A stretch of DNA of 64,000 nucleotides from Flavobacterium limi (GTDB lineage Bacteria > Bacteroidota > Bacteroidia > Flavobacteriales > Flavobacteriaceae): NCBI RefSeq assembly GCF_010645075.1, contig NZ_JAADZV010000001.1, positions 1 through 64,000 on the forward strand. The letters run 5' to 3'. The position numbers and the translations under genes are program-made. Under the pieces are notes generated by a model. It was not told the DNA's origin and ran no database searches. It saw only the letters and a list, made by a program, of their open reading frames with translations. Below are positions 6,909-15,807 of the stretch, piece by piece; position 1 is the stretch's first letter, and each line of letters starts with the position of its first letter.

Positions 6909-8474
6909 TTAGAACCAAAATCGTTCTCCATTGTCCTCTATGATAAAAGGACGTTCCAAACCTTTGGAGTCCCCAGCTAAAAATAGAAACAAGGCATTTT
7001 TAGGGACTTTTTCAAACTTCATTTCGGTTACAGGGCTTGTTACTTTTTGTTTTCCCAATATTTTCCATTTGTTATCCCAGTACAAAAGCTGGTAGGTAAT
7101 CCCCAATTTGAATTTCAGGTATTTTTCTTTTTCTGCTATAACAACCTCGCTGGTTTGGGAAAGGTCTGGCTGCAATACCTTTGTGGTAGTATTGCCTACA
7201 ACAAGCGGAGCACCGGCAGGTGTCAATTTGCCTTGGTTATAATATTGAGGGATAATGACTGTTTGTTTGCACAGTTTAGTAAAAACAGTTTCGTTTTTAT
7301 CCGTTTTTCCCCACCAGAAAGGTCTCCATGCGAGTCCGTTAAAAGTGGTTGCGTACACAATTTTAGGTTGGTTTTCTTTTTCATACAAAGGGCATTTTAC
7401 AGTAGTGGTCTCCCAAAAATCATCGGTTACATCAATGTAATTTTGCTGTTGCAGGAAGCCTTTTGGTATATTGCTTATATCTTCGAAACTGGCTAATGTT
7501 TCAGGATTTTTAGAATACGTCAGGCGGATAACTTTGGCAGGTTCCCTTGGCAGATTCTGACGAAAATCCTTTGTCCCGTAATCACAATTAAGCATTTGTT
7601 TGTTTTCGTCATAAAACGTATTGGTATAGTGGCCTTCTGTTGCTGTTGCCCAAAACGGAATGATATTGACTGCTGCTGCAATACCCTGCGAACGCATAGT
7701 AAATACATTCATACTGGCAATATCGGAGCAAGGTCCCTGTTTGCGGAAAAGCAATTGAAGGCTGCCGAGTCTTGGCAAAGGTTCGTTACGTTTTTCTTTC
7801 CAGTTGTTGACAAACCAGCTGTCCTGGTCATCTTTGACGTACGGCAAGGCAGCTTGAAAACCCTTTAAATTGATTTGCTCACTTATCCATTTAAATTTAC
7901 CAGCATAAGTACTGCGCCAGTCTTGTACTGGTTCTACGCTTACTCTGTACGGCAAAATGTATTCGCAAAAATCCTCAAATGAAGTTGTTTTTATGGCAGA
8001 TGTACGCCATGTGGTAAAAGCCTTCTCTAAATTCTGAATCAGGTAATCCCCTTTGATTGTTTCGATATCTTGGTAAATAACCGACTTGGCTTTAAGTCCC
8101 GGGTTTTGCTGTTTAATGGTTTCAAAAGCTGTTTTTGCCTGTTCAAGGTCAGGATAGTCTAATTCGTTATAGGCTATTTTTTTATTAGCTGCATCTTCCC
8201 AATAATAATCGGAAGAGGAATGAATATCCATATTGGCAATTAAAAACTGCATCGCTTTTATTTTTTGGTCGTCACCGGTTTTATCAGCATATTGTAAGGC
8301 TTTTTCGAGTTCGGGTCTGTTGGATCCGGCTTTTTTCAGATTTGTTTCAACAGAGGCAGGATATTGTGCCTGAGTAAAAAAAGGTATTAGTAAGAATACT
8401 ATTTTCAGGATTCCCGAAATTCGAAGAACAGCATATTGGGATATATTTGTTTTGGTAGTTTTTTGGTCATGCAT
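6909..8474 (-). CDS. Transglutaminase-like superfamily protein, exported
   Basis: 521 residues. An N-terminal hydrophobic segment (about 20-36) ending TQAQ acts as signal peptide. A helical region (about 40-200) precedes a transglutaminase-like core with GPCSDIASMNVFTMRSQGI (Cys 249) and EGHYTNTFYDE (His 282), and an Asp in NCDYG completes a plausible Cys-His-Asp triad. The C-terminal part is beta-rich and probably a carbohydrate or protein interaction domain. In this superfamily the triad can act as a protease, amidase or crosslinking enzyme, and the actual reaction is unknown. It follows the O-antigen-ligase-like gene by 24 bp. Confidence 0.75.
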   Translation of the reverse strand: MHDQKTTKTNISQYAVLRISGILKIVFLLIPFFTQAQYPASVETNLKKAGSNRPELEKALQYADKTGDDQKIKAMQFLIANMDIHSSSDYYWEDAANKKIAYNELDYPDLEQAKTAFETIKQQNPGLKAKSVIYQDIETIKGDYLIQNLEKAFTTWRTSAIKTTSFEDFCEYILPYRVSVEPVQDWRSTYAGKFKWISEQINLKGFQAALPYVKDDQDSWFVNNWKEKRNEPLPRLGSLQLLFRKQGPCSDIASMNVFTMRSQGIAAAVNIIPFWATATEGHYTNTFYDENKQMLNCDYGTKDFRQNLPREPAKVIRLTYSKNPETLASFEDISNIPKGFLQQQNYIDVTDDFWETTTVKCPLYEKENQPKIVYATTFNGLAWRPFWWGKTDKNETVFTKLCKQTVIIPQYYNQGKLTPAGAPLVVGNTTTKVLQPDLSQTSEVVIAEKEKYLKFKLGITYQLLYWDNKWKILGKQKVTSPVTEMKFEKVPKNALFLFLAGDSKGLERPFIIEDNGERFWF

Positions 8475-8498
8475 ACTATTGATTTTAATTTTTATACT

Positions 8499-10364
8499 TT
8501 AATTCATTATCGATTTTTGGTTTATTGCTTTTTGTGTGAATTCTGTCCTCGCTAAATTTTTTAACAAAATCTGACACCTTTTTTTATACTGATTCACTTT
8601 TACGGATGGTATTTTTGGCTGAAGCTGAATAATTTCTTCTGCCAGAGCCGCTGCTTTAGAAGTTTCTTTGTTTTTTAGGTACCCTTTTAGAAGTCTCATT
8701 CGATAAGAAAATTTTATTGGGTACAATGCTGTAAGTGTTTCATATTGATCTATCGCCTCTGGATATTGCTTTAGTTTTTCATAACAAATACCGGTCCCTA
8801 AATAAATATCTGGTAGTGTGCTTAATTTTTGGGCTTTTTTAAAACAGTCTAAAGCTTCCTGATACAAATGTTTTTCAAAATAAATGGCACCATAGTTTTT
8901 CCAATAATTAGGATCATCTTTTAGAAAAGGCTCTAAATTGGATATGATTTGTAAAGCTTCTTCGTAATGGCCTGCTTCTTTTAATAGTTTTGCTTTTTTG
9001 TTTTGCATATCTGCAGAAGCCATTCCAAAAATGAGGTAGGATAAGTACAAACTTGTAATAAGAACTCCGGTTTTTGGAAGTATAGTAAAAGCTGTTTTGT
9101 TTGAAATGAAACTTAGATTTGCAAAAAATGGAGATTCTTTTAAGCCACTGCAAATAATAGCTGAATAGAGAATACATAAACACATTACAGGTACAATTTG
9201 CATGGTAGAATTGACCATCGACATTGCAATAAAAGATACAATTCCGGCATAGGCTAAATTGAAATTATGGTTTCGTGAATGTAAATCAGTTTCAGTATTT
9301 ATATCGTTTTGATTTGTTTTACTTTTTCGTACAGTTAAAAGAATAGAACCGAAAAACAGTAAAATGAGTGATAAACCAATACTGCCTCCTTCAACTGCAT
9401 TTTGAAGTATTTCATTATGGGGCATAATTACGGGACCAGCATTGGCCAGTTCTTCAGTAGTTACTTTTCTTTTTTGAATATAGTTTGCCTGATATAAATT
9501 GTATTCTTTTTCAAAATAACCGTAGCCATAACCCGTTAATGGTTTTTCTGCTGCCATTATCGCAGAAACCTTCCAAATGAATTTCCTGCCGTCTGCTGAA
9601 GCTTTTTTGGCATTATATAATTGAGAGCTTAAAGGAATACAAATCAGTAAACCCAGAATAAACACGGCTTTAATGGTAGTGCTGTTTTTTTTGTTTTTAA
9701 TCCAGTCTATTAATCGGTATTCTAAGCTATAGAAAACTATTAATGATAAAATTATACCAATAAAAGCTGTTCTGCATTTAAGAAGTAATAATGCGACTAA
9801 TAGTGATAGAAAAGCAGTCAGAATGATTTTCTTGTATTGGGTCTTTACTAAATACAGAAATACAGGTACAGTAAGAGCTAAAAAGATGGCCGTAACATTA
9901 GGATTGTTCCAGCTGCCTGTAACGGTATAAAATTTATTTTCACTTTTAAATATTCCTAAAAATTGTAAAATGCAATACAAAGATTCTATCGTTGCAATTC
10001 CTGCAATCCCAATAAAAAACGGTCTGAATTTAAAGTTGGGAGTACTAAAAAGTGCAGTTGCCCTAAGAAGTAAAAAATAAAGTGCAAAACTATAAATAGT
10101 AAAAACCAATGTAGCCTTATGTGTCAGATAATTACTTAAAACATACAGACACCATAGTCCCAATATGAGAATTGGTATTTTAAGGGTTGGTTGTGTTTTA
10201 TTTGCTAAGGGAAAAAAGGAGGTAATCGTAAAAACAAAAACAGTTATACAAAATCCATAATAAGCGATAGCTGTTGAGAAATAAAAATACTCGGTATTAA
10301 GGAGTGTTACAGCTATAATTGCAAGCAACATGATGATATTGCTAAAATAAAAATATGATTTCAA
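8499..10364 (-). CDS. O-antigen ligase family membrane protein with C-terminal TPR repeats
   Basis: 621 residues. About ten to twelve membrane helices (to about residue 430) contain the Wzy_C/WaaL-like periplasmic loop region (TGSWNNPNVTAIFLAL, ITGYGYGYFEKEY-like, MPHNEILQNAVEGG). About four TPR units follow (for example DPNYWKNYGAIYFEKHLYQEALDCFKKA). Members of this family join or polymerise undecaprenyl-linked glycans at the periplasmic face, or ligate glycans to protein. No glycosyltransferase genes are nearby, so a role in O-linked protein glycosylation or in a dispersed pathway is as likely as lipopolysaccharide ligation. First gene of the minus-strand run. Confidence 0.8.
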   Translation of the reverse strand: MKSYFYFSNIIMLLAIIAVTLLNTEYFYFSTAIAYYGFCITVFVFTITSFFPLANKTQPTLKIPILILGLWCLYVLSNYLTHKATLVFTIYSFALYFLLLRATALFSTPNFKFRPFFIGIAGIATIESLYCILQFLGIFKSENKFYTVTGSWNNPNVTAIFLALTVPVFLYLVKTQYKKIILTAFLSLLVALLLLKCRTAFIGIILSLIVFYSLEYRLIDWIKNKKNSTTIKAVFILGLLICIPLSSQLYNAKKASADGRKFIWKVSAIMAAEKPLTGYGYGYFEKEYNLYQANYIQKRKVTTEELANAGPVIMPHNEILQNAVEGGSIGLSLILLFFGSILLTVRKSKTNQNDINTETDLHSRNHNFNLAYAGIVSFIAMSMVNSTMQIVPVMCLCILYSAIICSGLKESPFFANLSFISNKTAFTILPKTGVLITSLYLSYLIFGMASADMQNKKAKLLKEAGHYEEALQIISNLEPFLKDDPNYWKNYGAIYFEKHLYQEALDCFKKAQKLSTLPDIYLGTGICYEKLKQYPEAIDQYETLTALYPIKFSYRMRLLKGYLKNKETSKAAALAEEIIQLQPKIPSVKVNQYKKRCQILLKNLARTEFTQKAINQKSIMN

Positions 10365-10439
10365 TTTTTTAACATTAAAAATAATTAGGTCATAAATCTA
10401 TAGTTAAAAAACAGAATAATTAATACCGGAATTTAGTGA

Positions 10440-10460
10440 TATTTGTAATATTTACACTTA
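10440..10460. promoter_or_regulatory. Weak AraR-like operator
   Basis: The right half-site TTTACACTTA is perfect and the left half (TATTTGTAA) is degenerate, in the same 21-bp frame as the sites upstream of tkt, susC and araB. It lies 76 bp upstream of the O-antigen-ligase-like gene and downstream of the symporter terminator, where an AraR site has no obvious purpose. It may be chance. Confidence 0.3.
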
Positions 10461-10501
10461 TAAAATTAAAATGTAGTTGTATTAGAATAATTGTTTAAAG
10501 C

Positions 10502-10538
10502 AAAAAAAAATCTGAAACCAAACGAATTCGGTTTCAGA
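10502..10538 (-). terminator. Terminator of the symporter gene
   Basis: Arms TCTGAAACC (10511-10519) and GGTTTCAGA (10530-10538), followed on the minus strand by a run of nine T (10502-10510). It lies 27 bp past the symporter stop codon. Confidence 0.85.
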
Positions 10539-10564
10539 CTTTCTATAAATTGAAAATATATTTT

Positions 10565-12265
10565 TTACCAGAACTTAACGTACAACGCTACGATAACCAA
10601 TAAAGTAATTACAATTAAAACAGTTGTTTGTGGTTTTACAGTAAACATTCCAGGCTCTGTTTCGAAAGCTTTAGGGTTTACTTTTGGTCCTGCAAAACTC
10701 ATTGCTACCATTACAAGCGTTGTAAAGAAGAATGATAATCCCATACAGATGTGGAATGGAATTTCGTATACTGGAACTCCATCTACAATTTTTCCTGTAG
10801 GCCATGCAGTATATAATAAAGTTTCGTTTCCAAATAAAGCCGGAGCGTATTCGTTGAATAAAACAGATAATACAAATCCTAAAATTACACCCACAATAGC
10901 TGCTGCTCCTGTAGTTCTTTTCCAGAACATACCAAGAATAAACATCGCGAATACTCCTGGACTAATAAATCCGGTGTATTTTTGGATAAAGGTAAACCCT
11001 CCTTCGCCACCAATTCCAAGAACATCATTCCATGTAAATAAAACAGCCAGAAGCATCGATGCGAAAACCGCATATCTTCCGATGTTTACCTGATGTCTGT
11101 CGCTTGCATTTTTCTGAATGTATTTTTTGTGAACGTCTAAGGTGTAAATTGTAGAGATACTGTTTACTTTACCGGCTAATGAAGCTACGATAGCTGCTGT
11201 TAAAGCTGCAACAGATAATCCTTTAAGACCTGTAGGAAGGAATGTTAACATGGCAGAGTAAGCTCCGTCTTTTCCTCCAACCAATTGTGGTAAGGCATCA
11301 TTTTGGTATAAAACGTAAGCAGCAATACCCGGTAACATTACGATAAGAGGCATCAATAATTTTAAGAAACCTGCAAATAAAATACCTGTACGTGCAGTTT
11401 GCAAATCAGCACCCAATGCTCTTTGAGTAATGTACTGGTTACATCCCCAATAGTTAAGGTTGATGATCCAGATACCTGCTAAATACGACATTAATCCAGG
11501 AAAAGTTAAATATTTGTTAATTTCCAATTGAGAAGAATTGGCACCAGGTCTGTCTATTATCATTTTGAAATGCTCCGGTGCTTTTTCAATTAACAGGTTG
11601 AAACCTGCAAGGGCATCCTTTCCAAAACCAAAATGGTCTGATACAACAGTTAAAGCTATATACGAAGTAACCAGACCCCCAATAATTAAAACTGCTACCT
11701 GAATAACATCGGTATAAGCCACCACTTTCATACCTCCCAAAGAGATAATTAAAGCAAAAACAGCCAGACCGACCATAATAACATGCAGATATCCACCCCC
11801 TGCTAAACCATCAATAGCAACCGCTCCTAAGTATAAGATAGAAGTAAGGTTTACAAATACATATAAAAACAACCAGAAAACCGCCATTATCAAAGCCGTT
11901 GATTCGTTATATCTTGTTTTCAAAAACTGGGGCATGGTATAAATCTTGTTTTTTAAATAAACAGGAATAAACCAAATTGCAATAATAATCAATGCAATAG
12001 CGGCAATCCACTCGTAAGCAGCAACTGCAATTCCTAAGAAGAAGCCCTCACCGCTCATTCCGATAAATTGTTCTGCTGAAATGTTTGAAGCAATTAATGA
12101 AGCTCCAATCGCCCACCATGTTAGGGTTCCTTCAGCAAGGAAATAAGCCTTGGCATCGTGTTCGTTTTTTTCGCGCTTGCGATAAATGACATATCCGTAG
12201 ATGGATACGACGAGAAAATAGATAATAAATACTGCATAATCTGCAAAAGCAAGGTTTTGGCTCAT
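10565..12265 (-). CDS. SSS-family sodium/sugar symporter (galactose or L-arabinose)
   Basis: 566 residues with about 14 membrane helices and the solute:sodium symporter signature region (SLIASNISAEQFIGMSGEGF, NYWGCNQYITQRALGA), close to bacterial SGLT-type transporters. It should carry a monosaccharide into the cytoplasm with sodium. The neighbouring galE-galT-galK-galM genes suggest galactose. However, a 21-bp AraR-like palindrome and a good promoter lie directly upstream (12442-12498). An SSS transporter (araP) is also a known part of the AraR regulon in Bacteroides, so L-arabinose is equally likely. The two sugars share configuration at the key carbons and could use one carrier. Own terminator downstream. 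Confidence 0.9.
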   Translation of the reverse strand: MSQNLAFADYAVFIIYFLVVSIYGYVIYRKREKNEHDAKAYFLAEGTLTWWAIGASLIASNISAEQFIGMSGEGFFLGIAVAAYEWIAAIALIIIAIWFIPVYLKNKIYTMPQFLKTRYNESTALIMAVFWLFLYVFVNLTSILYLGAVAIDGLAGGGYLHVIMVGLAVFALIISLGGMKVVAYTDVIQVAVLIIGGLVTSYIALTVVSDHFGFGKDALAGFNLLIEKAPEHFKMIIDRPGANSSQLEINKYLTFPGLMSYLAGIWIINLNYWGCNQYITQRALGADLQTARTGILFAGFLKLLMPLIVMLPGIAAYVLYQNDALPQLVGGKDGAYSAMLTFLPTGLKGLSVAALTAAIVASLAGKVNSISTIYTLDVHKKYIQKNASDRHQVNIGRYAVFASMLLAVLFTWNDVLGIGGEGGFTFIQKYTGFISPGVFAMFILGMFWKRTTGAAAIVGVILGFVLSVLFNEYAPALFGNETLLYTAWPTGKIVDGVPVYEIPFHICMGLSFFFTTLVMVAMSFAGPKVNPKAFETEPGMFTVKPQTTVLIVITLLVIVALYVKFW

Positions 12266-12441
12266 TTGTTAGTAATATTTTAAATTAATATTGAGTGATT
12301 TTTGATAGTTTTAAAATTTGTTTTTGTTTATAATGGCAAAAATAGTTGATAGTGGTTGCGAAACTAAGTAATTTATTTTTTTAAACTGAAAAAAATACGA
12401 TATGTGTTTAAATTTTGCTTTTTTGTTAAAAAAATGAAAAT

Positions 12442-12471
12442 CAAAAGTAAAATAAAAATACTTATCGGCAA
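12442..12471 (-). promoter_or_regulatory. Bacteroidetes promoter of the symporter gene
   Basis: On the minus strand TTG (12471-12469) is followed after 19 nt by TACTTTTG (12449-12442). This matches the Bacteroidetes consensus TTG-N17-23-TAnnTTTG. Transcription would start near 12435, leaving an untranslated leader of about 170 nt. A second -7-like element, TATTTTTG, occurs at 12344-12337. Confidence 0.55.
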
Positions 12472-12477
12472 CATAAA

Positions 12478-12498
12478 TAAATGTATTTTTTACATTTG
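12478..12498. promoter_or_regulatory. Candidate AraR operator upstream of the symporter gene
   Basis: 21-bp palindrome TAAATGTA-N5-TACATTTG, in the same frame as the sites upstream of tkt and araB but with T in place of C in the right arm. It begins 7 bp upstream of the -33 TTG of the symporter promoter and just after the end of galE. This is the main clue that the symporter belongs to the arabinose regulon. Confidence 0.5.
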
Positions 12499-12524
12499 TA
12501 ACAAAAAGATATAATTTCTATATT

Positions 12525-13538
12525 TTATTGTCTGATCTTTTGTTCCCATTTCCAGGCACTTGCGATTGCATCATCCAATGACAACTGTGTTTTCCAGCCC
12601 AGAACATTATTAGCTTTGTCTGTATTAGCATAAGCTTCGGTAATATCACCTTCTCTCCGGTCAACAATTTTATAAGGCAACTTTTGTCCACTTGCTTTTT
12701 CAAAAGAATGAATTACTTCCAATACAGTGCTTCCTTTTCCGGTTCCTAAATTGAAAATCTCCAATTTATCAGTATTGGTTTTGTTCACCAGCCTTTGCAT
12801 GGCAATTACATGCGCTTTTGCCAGATCGACAACATGAATATAATCACGAACGCAGGTTCCGTCAGGAGTAGGATAGTCGTTTCCATAAACAGATAATTCC
12901 TTGCGTAATCCAACACCGGTTTGGGTGATAAAGGGTACTAAATTTTGAGGAACTCCAAGCGGCAATTCGCCAATTTCGTTTGATTCATGAGCGCCAACCG
13001 GATTAAAATAACGCAATAAAATAGCATTCAGATTACTAACTTTAGTAACATCTGTAATGATTTCCTCTCCAATTTGTTTGGTGTTTCCGTAAGGAGACAT
13101 TGCAGGTTGTATAGGGGTTGATTCTGCAATCGGCATCTTTTCGGCCTGACCGTAAACTGTACATGAAGAGCTGAAAATAAAATTAGCTTCCGGTTTTTGG
13201 TTTAATTCCTGAAGGATGTAAACCAAAGAATTAATATTATTTTCATAATATAACAAAGGATTCTGAACACTTTCTCCCACAGCTTTTGAAGCAGCAAAAT
13301 GAATAACGCCTGAAACATCATTATATTTTTTGAAGAAATCCTGAACAGCTGCTTTGTCTCTTAAATCAATTTGTTCAAAAAGCGGTTTTTTTCCGGTAAT
13401 CCTTTCAATACCATCTAAAACTTCAATGGATGAATTAGAAAGATTGTCTATTACGATTACTTCGAAATTTTCGTTTTGTAATTCAACAACGGTGTGTGAG
13501 CCAATAAAACCTAAACCACCTGTAACGACTATTTTCAT
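12525..13538 (-). CDS. galE: UDP-glucose 4-epimerase
   Basis: 337 residues, the usual length for GalE. It converts UDP-galactose to UDP-glucose with bound NAD in the Leloir pathway in the cytoplasm. The Rossmann motif GGLGFIGSHT is at the N-terminus and the catalytic SDR pair appears as YGNTK (Tyr, Lys) with SSSCTVYG just before. The C-terminal substrate region includes RREGDITEAYA. It is the last gene of the galM-galK-galT-galE run, with a 1-bp gap to galT. Confidence 0.95.
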   Translation of the reverse strand: MKIVVTGGLGFIGSHTVVELQNENFEVIVIDNLSNSSIEVLDGIERITGKKPLFEQIDLRDKAAVQDFFKKYNDVSGVIHFAASKAVGESVQNPLLYYENNINSLVYILQELNQKPEANFIFSSSCTVYGQAEKMPIAESTPIQPAMSPYGNTKQIGEEIITDVTKVSNLNAILLRYFNPVGAHESNEIGELPLGVPQNLVPFITQTGVGLRKELSVYGNDYPTPDGTCVRDYIHVVDLAKAHVIAMQRLVNKTNTDKLEIFNLGTGKGSTVLEVIHSFEKASGQKLPYKIVDRREGDITEAYANTDKANNVLGWKTQLSLDDAIASAWKWEQKIRQ

Positions 13539-13539
13539 T

Positions 13540-14589
13540 TTATTTATTTTTATAATGTATATCTGATAGTTCTCTTAAAACGGCAGCACTTTTTTCAGGT
13601 GTAATGTCACGTTGTGATTCGCCTAACATTTCATACCCAACCATGAATTTTTTTACGGTGGCAGAACGCAGCAATGGTGGATAAAAATGCATGTGAAATT
13701 GCCATTCTTCGTGCGCTCCACCGTCTGTAGGTGCCTGGTGAATTCCTGAAGAATATGGGAATGAAGTGTTGAAAAGATTGTCGTATTTTGTAGTCAGCTG
13801 TTTCAGAATAGTGGCATAAGAAGTAACTTCTTCTGCTGTAAACTCGGTAATTCTGGTGATATGTCTTTTGCTGATGATCATCGTTTCGTACGGCCAGATT
13901 GCCCAAAACGGAACCAATGCTGCAAAATGGTCATTTTCGATTACAATACGGTCCTCTTTTACTAATTCGGCTTTTAAATAATCCTGTAAAAGATTGCGGT
14001 TGTTTTTAATAAAATAATCTTTTAGGTTTCGTTGTGTTTTTTCAACCTGTGTCGGCAAGGACGACTGAGCCCAGATTTGTCCGTGCGGATGCGGATTACT
14101 GCAGCCCATAACACTTCCTTTATTTTCAAAAATCTGAACGTGGTTGATATAATCAATATTGCCTAAATCAGTATATTCTTTTTGCCAGGTACGGATAATA
14201 TTTTCGATACCTGCAACTTCCATTTCAGGTAAAGTAAGATCGTGTCTTGGAGAAAAACAAACCACTCTTGAAATCCCTCTTTCCGGTTGTGCTTTAAAAA
14301 AAGTTTGTTTGATATCGTCTTCGTACATGATTTCATCCTGCTTCATAGCAGCAAAATCATTTTCAAAAACAAATGAGCTTTCGTAGTTCGGATTGTTCAC
14401 ACCATTGGCACGAACATTTCCCGGACACAAATAACAGGTTGGATCGTATTCCGGTAATTTTTCTGTTGAAATAGTTTCATTCTGACCTTGCCATGGTCTT
14501 TTTGCACGATGAGGAGAAACCAAAACCCATTCGTTTAATAATGGATTGTAACGTCTGTGCGGATCTTCATTAATATCAAAATTTCTCAT
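13540..14589 (-). CDS. galT: Galactose-1-phosphate uridylyltransferase
   Basis: 349 residues. It exchanges UDP between UDP-glucose and galactose 1-phosphate. The active-site motif NPHPHGQIW with the nucleophilic His is present, and CYLCPGN supplies the zinc-type cysteines near the N-terminus, as in type I GalT. EEWQFHMHFYPP near the C-terminus is also typical. It sits 2 bp from galK and 1 bp from galE, so the genes are surely one operon. Confidence 0.95.
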   Translation of the reverse strand: MRNFDINEDPHRRYNPLLNEWVLVSPHRAKRPWQGQNETISTEKLPEYDPTCYLCPGNVRANGVNNPNYESSFVFENDFAAMKQDEIMYEDDIKQTFFKAQPERGISRVVCFSPRHDLTLPEMEVAGIENIIRTWQKEYTDLGNIDYINHVQIFENKGSVMGCSNPHPHGQIWAQSSLPTQVEKTQRNLKDYFIKNNRNLLQDYLKAELVKEDRIVIENDHFAALVPFWAIWPYETMIISKRHITRITEFTAEEVTSYATILKQLTTKYDNLFNTSFPYSSGIHQAPTDGGAHEEWQFHMHFYPPLLRSATVKKFMVGYEMLGESQRDITPEKSAAVLRELSDIHYKNK

Positions 14590-14591
14590 TC

Positions 14592-15761
14592 TTAATTCTT
14601 GGTATAAAGTGATGTTCCGTGTGATACCTTCACATCATAAATTTTTAAATCAATTCCAAATGTATCAAAATAAAGGCTGGTAAACGCTTCTTTTACGCTG
14701 TTTTCGTGTCCTTTTTTGATTAAAGTGATGGCACAGCCTCCAAAACCGCCGCCCATTAATCGCGATCCTATTACACTTTCTTCTTTTTTAGCTTGTTCAA
14801 CAATGAAATCCAATTCAGGACAACTCACTTCATAATCTTTTGATAATCCGTCATGGGTATCAAAAAGCAATTGGCCTAAAAGTTCAATATTTCCATTGTC
14901 TAAAGCCTCACAAGCCTGAGTAACACGCAAGATTTCTTTTACGACAAAATGAACTCTTTTAAAAACAACTTCAGACATTTTATCCTTAAGGCTTAAAACC
15001 TGTTCTTCAGTACAGTCCCTGAACGTTTTGATTTCCGGAAAATGATTTTTGATGATCGAAAGTCCTTCTTCACACTCCAGTCTTCTGTTGTTGTATTCTG
15101 ATGTAAAAAGGGAGTGTTTTACATTACTGTCAAACAAAACCAGCGAATAATCTTTAAAATCAGCATTGTGATATTCAAATTCCAGCGTGTTGCAGTCTAA
15201 TTTTATTACTTTATTTTCAAGTCCGTGAACGCTTGAAAACTGGTCCATAATACCACAATTGATACCCACCCAGTGTTCTGCTTTTTGCCCTAATAAGGCA
15301 ATATCTACCTTTTCGATTTTTAAACCGAAAAGTTCTTTGATTCCGAAAATCATTCCACACTCTAAAGCTGCAGATGATGATAATCCTGAACCAACCGGAA
15401 TATTACTGCTGAAAACACAGTTGAAACCTTCGAAAGAAAAACCATTATCCTGCAGTTGTTTGATGACTCCAAGGATATAATTGGTCCACACAACATCGCT
15501 TAGTTTGATTTCCTGTGTAAGGTCAACTTCAAATTCTTCATTTAAATCGATAGCGATAATTTTTGATGTTTTAGAATTGCTTTTTTCAAAGGCAAAACAG
15601 ATAATTTTATCAATTGCAGCAGGTAAAACATAACCGTCATTATAATCAACATGTTCGCCGATAATATTGATTCTCCCCGGAGAAAGCACGATTTTTTGAG
15701 GCGTTGTTCCGAATGATTTCTCAAAAAAAGCAGTCGTATTCTGTATTAAAATCTCGTTCAT
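14592..15761 (-). CDS. galK: Galactokinase
   Basis: 389 residues, GHMP kinase family. It phosphorylates D-galactose at C1 with ATP. GRINIIGEHVDYNDGYVLP matches the galactokinase signature, VGSGLSSSAALE is the ATP-binding loop, and LMGGGFGGCAI is the C-terminal GHMP motif. It lies between galM (46-bp gap) and galT (2-bp gap). Confidence 0.95.
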   Translation of the reverse strand: MNEILIQNTTAFFEKSFGTTPQKIVLSPGRINIIGEHVDYNDGYVLPAAIDKIICFAFEKSNSKTSKIIAIDLNEEFEVDLTQEIKLSDVVWTNYILGVIKQLQDNGFSFEGFNCVFSSNIPVGSGLSSSAALECGMIFGIKELFGLKIEKVDIALLGQKAEHWVGINCGIMDQFSSVHGLENKVIKLDCNTLEFEYHNADFKDYSLVLFDSNVKHSLFTSEYNNRRLECEEGLSIIKNHFPEIKTFRDCTEEQVLSLKDKMSEVVFKRVHFVVKEILRVTQACEALDNGNIELLGQLLFDTHDGLSKDYEVSCPELDFIVEQAKKEESVIGSRLMGGGFGGCAITLIKKGHENSVKEAFTSLYFDTFGIDLKIYDVKVSHGTSLYTKN

Positions 15762-15807
15762 TATTTTTAATTATATCTATTAATCTTCTGTAGCTTTTAA
15801 ATAATTA

